In this document: positions 7,822-10,938 of the stretch, one piece after another
How positions within the stretch are numbered: position 1 is the stretch's first letter
Layout: each line of letters begins with the position of its first letter
Source of the DNA: Dunaliella salina
Lineage: Eukaryota > Chlorophyta > Chlorophyceae > Chlamydomonadales > Dunaliellaceae
Direction: 5' to 3'
DNA length: 10,938 nucleotides
Assembly (NCBI GenBank): GCA_002284615.2
Contig: MU071131.1
Location: 1 to 10,938 of the forward strand
Position numbers and translations under genes: made by a program
Notes under the pieces: model-generated
Database searches by the model: none
What the model saw: only the letters and a program-made list of their open reading frames with translations
What the model was told of the DNA's origin: nothing

Positions 7822-7965
7822 TTAAACTAGCTCGTCATCATCACTATCAAGGACAAGGACAGGCTGCTGCTGCTGCTGCTGCTGGGTGCCCAGTGGCGCT
7901 GGCCGTCGCTGCTTTGCTGCCGACCACTTTGCTATTGCCCTCTCAAATGGGAACTGCTCAATGCA
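7822..7965 (-). pseudogene. C-terminal coding fragment in the hAT element: polyQ and acidic tail
   Basis: On the - strand the frame reads IEQFPFERAIAKWSAAKQRR, then APLGT, seven Gln, PVLVLDSDDDELV and TAA (7822-7824). The segment is protein-like: an amphipathic, charged stretch followed by a hydrophobic core next to aspartates (VLVLDSDDD), the form of a SUMO-interacting motif. Upstream it runs into the 84-bp repeats in a frame other than the long repeat frame, so splicing or a frameshift would be needed to join them. It could be the last exon of a transposase remnant or of a captured host gene. I do not recognise the family. Confidence 0.45.
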
Positions 7966-8386
7966 TGCGCAGCCATGGGTGTAGGTGCTGCTGCTGTCTC
8001 CTGATGCTGGCCCCTCTCTGTGCCTGCAGGCAATGCTACTGGGCTTGCACGCGCAGCCATGGGCGTAGGTGCTGCCGCTGTCTCCTGCTGCTGCCCCCCC
8101 TCTGTGCCTGTCGGCAACGCTGCTGGGCTTGCATGCGCAGCCATGGTCGCTGCTTTGCTGCCGACCACTTTGCTATTGCCCTCTCAAATGGGAACTGCTC
8201 AATGCATGCGCAGCCATGGGTGTAGGTGCTGCTGCTGTCTCCTGATGCTGGCCCCTCTCTGTGCCTGCAGGCAATGCTACTGGGCTTGCACGCGCAGCCA
8301 TGGGCGTAGGTGCTGCCGCTGTCTCCTGCTGCTGCCCCCCCTCTGTGCCTGTCGGCAACGCTGCTGGGCTTGCATGCGCAGCCATG
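7905..8386. repeat. 241-bp perfect tandem duplication inside the hAT element
   Basis: The block beginning GTCGCTGCTTTGCTGCCGAC at 7905 begins again at 8146, and by eye the two 241-base copies are identical. Since 241 is not a multiple of three, the duplication changes reading frame, and the - strand repeat frame is broken accordingly (stops at 7932 and 8173). The identity suggests a recent event or an assembly artefact. Confidence 0.85.
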
Positions 8387-8470
8387 GGCGTAGGTGCTGC
8401 TGCTGTCTCCTGCTGCTGCCCCCCCTCTGTGCCTGCAGGCAACGCTTCTGTGCTTGCATGCACAGCCATG
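7967..8470 (-). repeat. 84-bp (28-codon) minisatellite repeats
   Basis: The anchor GCGCAGCCATGG (GCACAGCCATGG in the last) occurs at 7967, 8051, 8135, 8208, 8292, 8376 and 8460, i.e. every 84 bases except across the 241-bp duplication edge. On the - strand one frame gives a 28-residue unit of the form PAGTEGGQQQETAAAPTPMA plus AHASPAAL, rich in Ala, Pro, Thr and Gln. The unit being a multiple of three suggests the array grew while coding. Confidence 0.85.
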
Positions 8471-8700
8471 GTATAGCCGCTACTGAGGCTGCTGCTGCTA
8501 TCTCCTGCTGCTGCCCTCCTGGGCTTGCAGGCCTGCCTTGTATGCTTGCACGGGCAAGGACACATGTGCTGCTGATTCTGCTCTTGCTGCTGCTGCTGCA
8601 ATTCCTGCTGCTCCTGCTGCTGCTGCTGCTGTTTCTGTCCCTGGTGGAGGAGGTGGGGCAGGGGCAGGCTGGGAGGGCGGACGTTGGGCCCATTGGGCAT
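8173..8700 (-). pseudogene. Repeat-containing Q/A/P-rich open frame in the hAT element
   Basis: A 175-codon - strand frame: a Pro-rich start (RPPSLPLPHLLHQG), two Gln tracts (QQQQQQ and QQQQQ), a Cys-containing spacer (MCPCPCKHTRQAC), then 28-residue repeats of the type GTEGGQQQETAAAPTPMA, ending HLRGQ-stop. Composition is that of an intrinsically disordered linker. Other frames through the same bases are also open because the DNA is CTG-rich, so coding status is unproven. It might be the disordered N-terminal part of a deleted hAT transposase or a captured host exon. Confidence 0.35.
8486..8640. repeat. CTG/CAG trinucleotide-rich tract
   Basis: Several interrupted (CTG)n runs, the longest near 8587-8631 with interruptions CAATTC and CTC. 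They encode polyQ or polyA on the - strand. Another (CTG)7 run lies at 7864-7884. Confidence 0.9.
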
Positions 8701-8814
8701 TTGCCCAAAACTCTCTCAGACTCCGTGAACTCCTTAAAAACACATAGTAATTTTTGGCTACACAGGGTACTCCCGAGAAATTTTCCGCGTCGCAACTTGG
8801 CTACACAGGGTGCT

Positions 8815-8840
8815 CAGGGACGCCCTGCCGGGCGTCCCTG
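8815..8840. repeat. 11-bp perfect hairpin near the right end of the hAT element
   Basis: CAGGGACGCCC (8815-8825) and GGGCGTCCCTG (8830-8840) are exact reverse complements with the loop TGCC. Just beyond it, 8877-8888 (GCGACGCGTCGC) is a 12-bp perfect palindrome. Both lie within 100 bases of the terminus. Confidence 0.9.
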
Positions 8841-8891
8841 TGTCGCACCGTATAATACCGTGTGTGTCGCAAAACAGCGACGCGTCGCAGC

Positions 8892-8905
8892 TATGAGAAA
8901 CACTG
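8892..8905 (-). repeat. hAT right terminal inverted repeat
   Basis: TATGAGAAACACTG, exact inverse of 7496-7509. Confidence 0.95.
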
Positions 8906-8913
8906 ATCTGCAC
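8906..8913. repeat. Right 8-bp target-site duplication (ATCTGCAC)
   Basis: Exact copy of 7488-7495, directly abutting the right terminus of the hAT element. Confidence 0.95.
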
Positions 8914-9254
8914 CAATAAGGGATGAGCCATACTGGCCTTTACTTAGGGCTTTTACACAAAGACTTAGGGCTGCAGTGTGAGCGCCATCAGTGTAGGTGA
9001 TTCCCCTCCAGTCCTTGACTTCGGTGTGAACATCTCCTTGTGGTTGGCAGGGTGAAGGCTGCCCTTACTTGCAGGCATTTGTGTGATCAGTTATGAATAT
9101 CAGGGGGAAGTAATTTGAATCCCTGTTTCCAAGTGTTTGATGCTAGGTGTTGGTGGGTATGCAGTGGCGTGGCAGGATTTGGAGGATGCAAGGGTAGCCA
9201 ACAAGCTGGTATATCTTGCTGGAGGAGTTGGAACCAGTCTTCGTTTGCCCTGGA
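8906..9254 (-). pseudogene. LINE copy B, 5' coding part: start of RNase H joined to post-knuckle segment
   Basis: From 9254 leftwards the - strand first shows a weakly coding segment (DWFQLLQQDIPACWLPLHP, then a stop near 9087), possibly the linker between RT and RNase H. It then reads DWRGITYTDGA (about 8980-9015), the typical N-terminus of an RNase H domain with its first catalytic Asp. This is followed at once by HTAALSLCVKALSKGQYGSS, which in copy A lies after the zinc knuckle. So most of RNase H and the CCHC knuckle are deleted in B. The sequence then runs into the hAT insertion at 8905 and resumes at 7495. Confidence 0.65.
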
Positions 9255-9292
9255 AAAAGAAAAAGAAAAAGAAAAGCTACGTAGGCAGAGAA
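9255..9292 (-). repeat. Short LINE/X-type 3' tail on the - strand
   Basis: AAAAAGAAAAAGAAAAAG then GCTACGTAGGCAGAGAAA, the reverse complement of the tail CTGCCTACGTAG(G)TTTTCTTTT found at 370-400 and 9734-9770. Only about 38 bases remain before copy C begins. Confidence 0.65.
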
Positions 9293-9662
9293 ACGTGCAG
9301 TGACCCAACATTCTCACACCATAACCAGACTTAAAATCCGCAGCTCTAGAAATCCGAACAGGAACAACAAAGTCACTTTACACATCATCCTAATTGGTGT
9401 GGCCGGTACCATTTACAATGAGTTTACAATCACAACCCTTATAAATCTGGGCATGATTAAACAAAAAGCCAAATCACTAGCAGCCAAGCTTAGGAACCAT
9501 GCCATCCAAAGATTCACAACTATCAAAAACACCAGACACGCTCTTTGCTATCAGGGGGCTTCTGGGAGGGGGTTTGCTGGGCGTGCGGCGGCGGAGGACG
9601 GGAGGAGGAGAGTCCGGGCGTCAAGAGGCATGGCGAGCAGCAACCCTCCAGATCCCCACTAG
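9293..9662 (+). pseudogene. LINE copy C: endonuclease C-terminal fragment
   Basis: An open frame of about 120 codons equals the last part of copies A and B: QHSHTITRLKIRSSRNPNRNN, GTIYNEFTITTLINLG, KQKAKSLAAKLRNHAIQRFTTIKNTRHAL, and the Gly/Arg-rich end with MASSNPPDPH before TAG at 9660-9662. It begins inside the endonuclease region (5' truncated), after the PD and E-x-K segment, so it cannot be an active nuclease. The junction with the - strand tail at about 9293 is abrupt (GAGAAAC then GTGCAGTGACC, the latter matching copy B). It is the least decayed version of the C-terminus and shows where the protein normally stops. Confidence 0.85.
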
Positions 9663-9733
9663 ATCTGTTTTTGGCTTTCTCCTAGGCTAGCTGCGTCTAG
9701 TGTAGGTTCTGAGGGCCTTCTGGTGAGGCCTCT
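9663..9733 (+). repeat. Start of LINE C 3' UTR, cut by element X
   Basis: CTCCTAGGCTAGCTGCGTCTAGTGTAGG and GGTGAGGCCTCTAG match the A and B 3' UTRs, but the TTCCCTTAATGCACGC part and tail are absent. Instead the (AAAAG)n tail of the right X copy begins, so X probably inserted here and the rest of C lies beyond the window. Confidence 0.65.
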
Positions 9734-9922
9734 AGAAAAGAAAAGAAAAGAAAACCTACGTAGGTAGAGAAACCCTCCCTACATCAATTAAGGAAAAGGG
9801 GCCACATAGGTGTGCAGACCGTATGACCCCCCTTACCACAAAGTTCAGACTGAGAGAAGTACGACAAGCAGAGGAAGAGGACAGGTTCAGCAACAGAGAT
9901 CAAGATGGTACCTGAAAGACTG
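9734..9922 (-). repeat. 3' tail region of element X (right copy)
   Basis: Matches 370-545 in the same orientation. Ends on the - strand with CTACGTAGGTTTTC and (TTTTC)n. Confidence 0.8.
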
Positions 9923-10422
9923 GCCCTATCTATTATTACTCTAGCATTAGGATTCCACACAACAATAAGTTGCATAGGATAAGAGGGTGGAGTGGGATTG
10001 GGTATGGTATCGAACCAGTATTGTGGTGCCTGAAATTGGATGTTTTTCGCTGGGAATTTGGCAAGCACTTTTGCAAGATCTGAGTACTGGCTAAGCCAGC
10101 TCATATAAGCATTACAGCTTAAGCCTCTCTAGTGGGGCAGGAGCATGAAGGTGGCAACCGGATCTGTAGTTTGGAGGGAGGAGTGCACTGCGTGGCGCAG
10201 GAGTTCAAACATTATTTTGTCCTCATGTGAGGGATGGCAGAAGGTGTCATGCGTGAGAGCATCCGCATGCGCTTTGTGTAGCTGGAGCATGAGTGATTGG
10301 GATTTGGACCCTGTACCATAGGCTTCTTCTGCAGCCCCTGCTGCAAACCTGGAGAGACTTCTAGCTTGTGTGCATGTGAATCTGGTGTACCATGTCTCCT
10401 TCTGGTGATTCCATGGAGCCAC
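9910..10422 (-). pseudogene. Element X ORF, unknown protein (right copy)
   Basis: The frame 10422-10132 is open (TRFTCTQARSLSRFAAGAAEEAY..., ending FELLRHAVHSS, TFMLLPH). It meets a TAG at 10129-10131 and continues in the same frame to about 9910 (MSWLSQYSDLAKVLAKFPA, then APQYWFDTIPNPTPPSYP, then NPNARVIIDRASLSG) before entering the tail region. Together that is roughly 170 residues, mostly helical-looking with hydrophobic and charged residues. The N-terminal part is shared with 1734-1865. I do not recognise a domain; an ORF1/gag-like structural role is only inferred from position. The upstream start is unclear: the frame opens with GTG, and the nearby ATG is out of frame. Confidence 0.45.
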
Positions 10423-10931
10423 TGGCTGAACAAGTCCAGGAAACCTGTATCTGTGTGTCTTTATGCCTTGTGCCTCAGAAGGGCAAGTTTCCTAGTAGAC
10501 TTCAGATGCTTACGCAACGGTAGACTTCAGATGCTTACGCAACGGTAGACTTCAGATACTTACGCAACAATAGACTTCAGATACTTCAAGCCTTCAGATA
10601 CTTATGCAAGAGTGTGCATGCCCATGCACCAAACCTTTGTTAGTAGAGACCCAGCTGTGCAGTCCTCAGTTCTGCTTTGCAAGCTCCTGTGAGAGCAACT
10701 CAGTGTCCTTGTGTTCCTCTTTGCTCCTGCTGTGCCTTAGCAACTCTGTCATCAGTGTCTTATACAGCTGGAGGACTCGTCAGAGTCCGACTTCTGTCAT
10801 CAATAAACTTCAGGCCTTCTGAGGCTGCTGCTGTGTGCAGCGAGACTAAAAGTATTATTTCTTCTCCTCTCTTAATTTTCCTGTGGCTTCGGCTGAGCAG
10901 TTAGTTTGTGTGGTCAGGGTTGTTTGTTACC
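10240..10931 (-). repeat. Element X 5' region, inverted match of 1256-1870
   Basis: Landmarks on the + strand: GGAGCATGAGTGATTGG, ACCAAACCTTTGTTAGTAGAG, CAATAAACTTCAGGCC, CTTCTGAGGCTGCTGCTGTG and GGCTTCGGCTGAGCAGTTAG. The two copies diverge beyond GTTTGTTA(A)CC. Confidence 0.8.
10496..10610 (-). repeat. 25-bp tandem repeats in the element X 5' region
   Basis: TAGACTTCAGATGCTTACGC plus AACGG at 10496-10520 repeats at 10521-10545 and 10546-10570, then in partial, diverged form at 10571-10587 and 10592-10610. The left copy of X has a single related unit at about 1577-1609. Variable copy number of a short unit in a 5' region suggests a promoter or enhancer monomer. Confidence 0.9.
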
Positions 10932-10938
10932 CTGGTCT

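Larger units (their letters stand above)
7496..8905 (-). mobile_element. hAT-superfamily DNA transposon, 1410 bp, probably non-autonomous
   Basis: The termini are exact 14-bp inverted repeats: CAGTGTTTCTCATA at 7496-7509 and TATGAGAAACACTG at 8892-8905. They fit the hAT pattern CAGNG. An exact 8-bp duplication flanks them. The element sits in LINE copy B, whose sequence continues on both sides. Subterminal motifs GGCTACACAGGGT(G/A)CTC occur at about 7533, 8757 and 8799, all in the same direction. Inside are palindromes, 84-bp coding repeats, CTG tracts and a - strand frame ending in a short acidic tail. No hAT transposase catalytic region, BED finger or dimerisation domain is recognisable, and 1.4 kb is too short for a full transposase. 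It probably depends on an enzyme encoded elsewhere. Confidence 0.92.
9734..10938 (-). mobile_element. Element X, right copy (continues past the window or ends near 10931)
   Basis: On the - strand, 5' to 3', this copy has: a 5' region at 10931-10430 matching 1256-1690 in inverted orientation; a 25-bp tandem array at 10496-10610; an open frame at about 10422-9910 with one TAG; and a 3' tail at 9922-9734 matching 545-370 and ending in (CTTTT)n. All parts point the same way, so this copy gives the likely native order. It still appears internally shortened, because no polymerase or transposase is present. The class is unresolved. A LINE-like element with a monomer-type 5' promoter fits the tail; the AATAAA at 10802-10807 on the + strand would fit an LTR read the other way. 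Confidence 0.6.

Noticed and set aside
8020..8919. 299-codon + strand open frame
   Set aside because: It is Cys/Leu/Ala-rich, covers CTG repeats and runs out through the right terminus of the hAT element; it looks like the shadow of the - strand repeats.
1256..10931. The inverted pair 1256-1870 / 10240-10931 as the long terminal inverted repeats of one 9.7-kb element
   Set aside because: The space between holds unrelated nested elements, the left repeat belongs to an insertion with its own CACTA duplication, and the repeat ends do not bound a common unit.
1..10938. CRISPR array, bacterial operons or phage genes
   Set aside because: No regular repeat-spacer pattern and no bacterial coding density; all recognisable protein remnants are eukaryotic retroelement domains, and the one DNA transposon is hAT-type.

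Overview
This window looks like repeat-dense nuclear DNA of a eukaryote. I found no intact host gene, no rRNA and no ordinary tRNA gene. Almost all of it is explained by fragmented, nested transposable elements. The best guess for the host is a green alga of the Chlamydomonadales type. The reasons are LINE fragments with the order RNase H, CCHC zinc knuckle, restriction-enzyme-like endonuclease (the layout known from Dualen/RandI elements of Chlamydomonas) and abundant CTG/CAG tracts. This host call is an inference of moderate strength.

Layout, left to right. (1) 1-3507, + strand: LINE copy A (Dualen-like), with RNase H at 1-369, then CCHC plus PD-(D/E)XK endonuclease at 2244-3350, then a 3' UTR ending in a (CTTTT)n tail. 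It is split by a 1.87 kb insertion (370-2243) flanked by the 5-bp duplication CACTA; taking out the insertion and one CACTA restores the reading frame. The insertion is a copy of element 'X', apparently with its 5' part inverted. (2) 3508-5540, + strand: decayed LINE copy E of a second family. It keeps reverse transcriptase fingers, QGCPLS and YVDD motifs and a C-terminal Cys/His segment. It carries a tRNA-derived SINE (4283-4520) with a 7-bp target duplication. (3) 5595-5970, - strand: 3' piece of another copy (F) of the E family, tail to tail with E. (4) 5971-6412: (ATG)n microsatellite and related minisatellite, with one unresolved base. (5) 6426-9254, - strand: LINE copy B, same family as A, with a 220-codon open endonuclease frame. 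It is split by a complete hAT-type DNA transposon (7496-8905) with 14-bp terminal inverted repeats and an exact 8-bp target duplication, ATCTGCAC. (6) 9255-9733: a 38-bp LINE tail on the - strand joined to LINE copy C (+ strand, endonuclease C-terminus). (7) 9734-10938, - strand: second copy of element X, with tail, an unknown ORF, a 25-bp tandem array and a 5' region that matches 1256-1870 in inverted orientation; it runs to the window edge.

Nothing here forms a working pathway; the value is in the nesting record. A carries X. E carries a SINE whose 3' end shares 22 exact bases with the 3' UTR of A, suggesting it uses that LINE family's machinery. B carries hAT. The least described items are element X, the SINE with duplicated B box, the Dualen-like LINE family and the polyQ/tandem-repeat coding region inside the hAT element.
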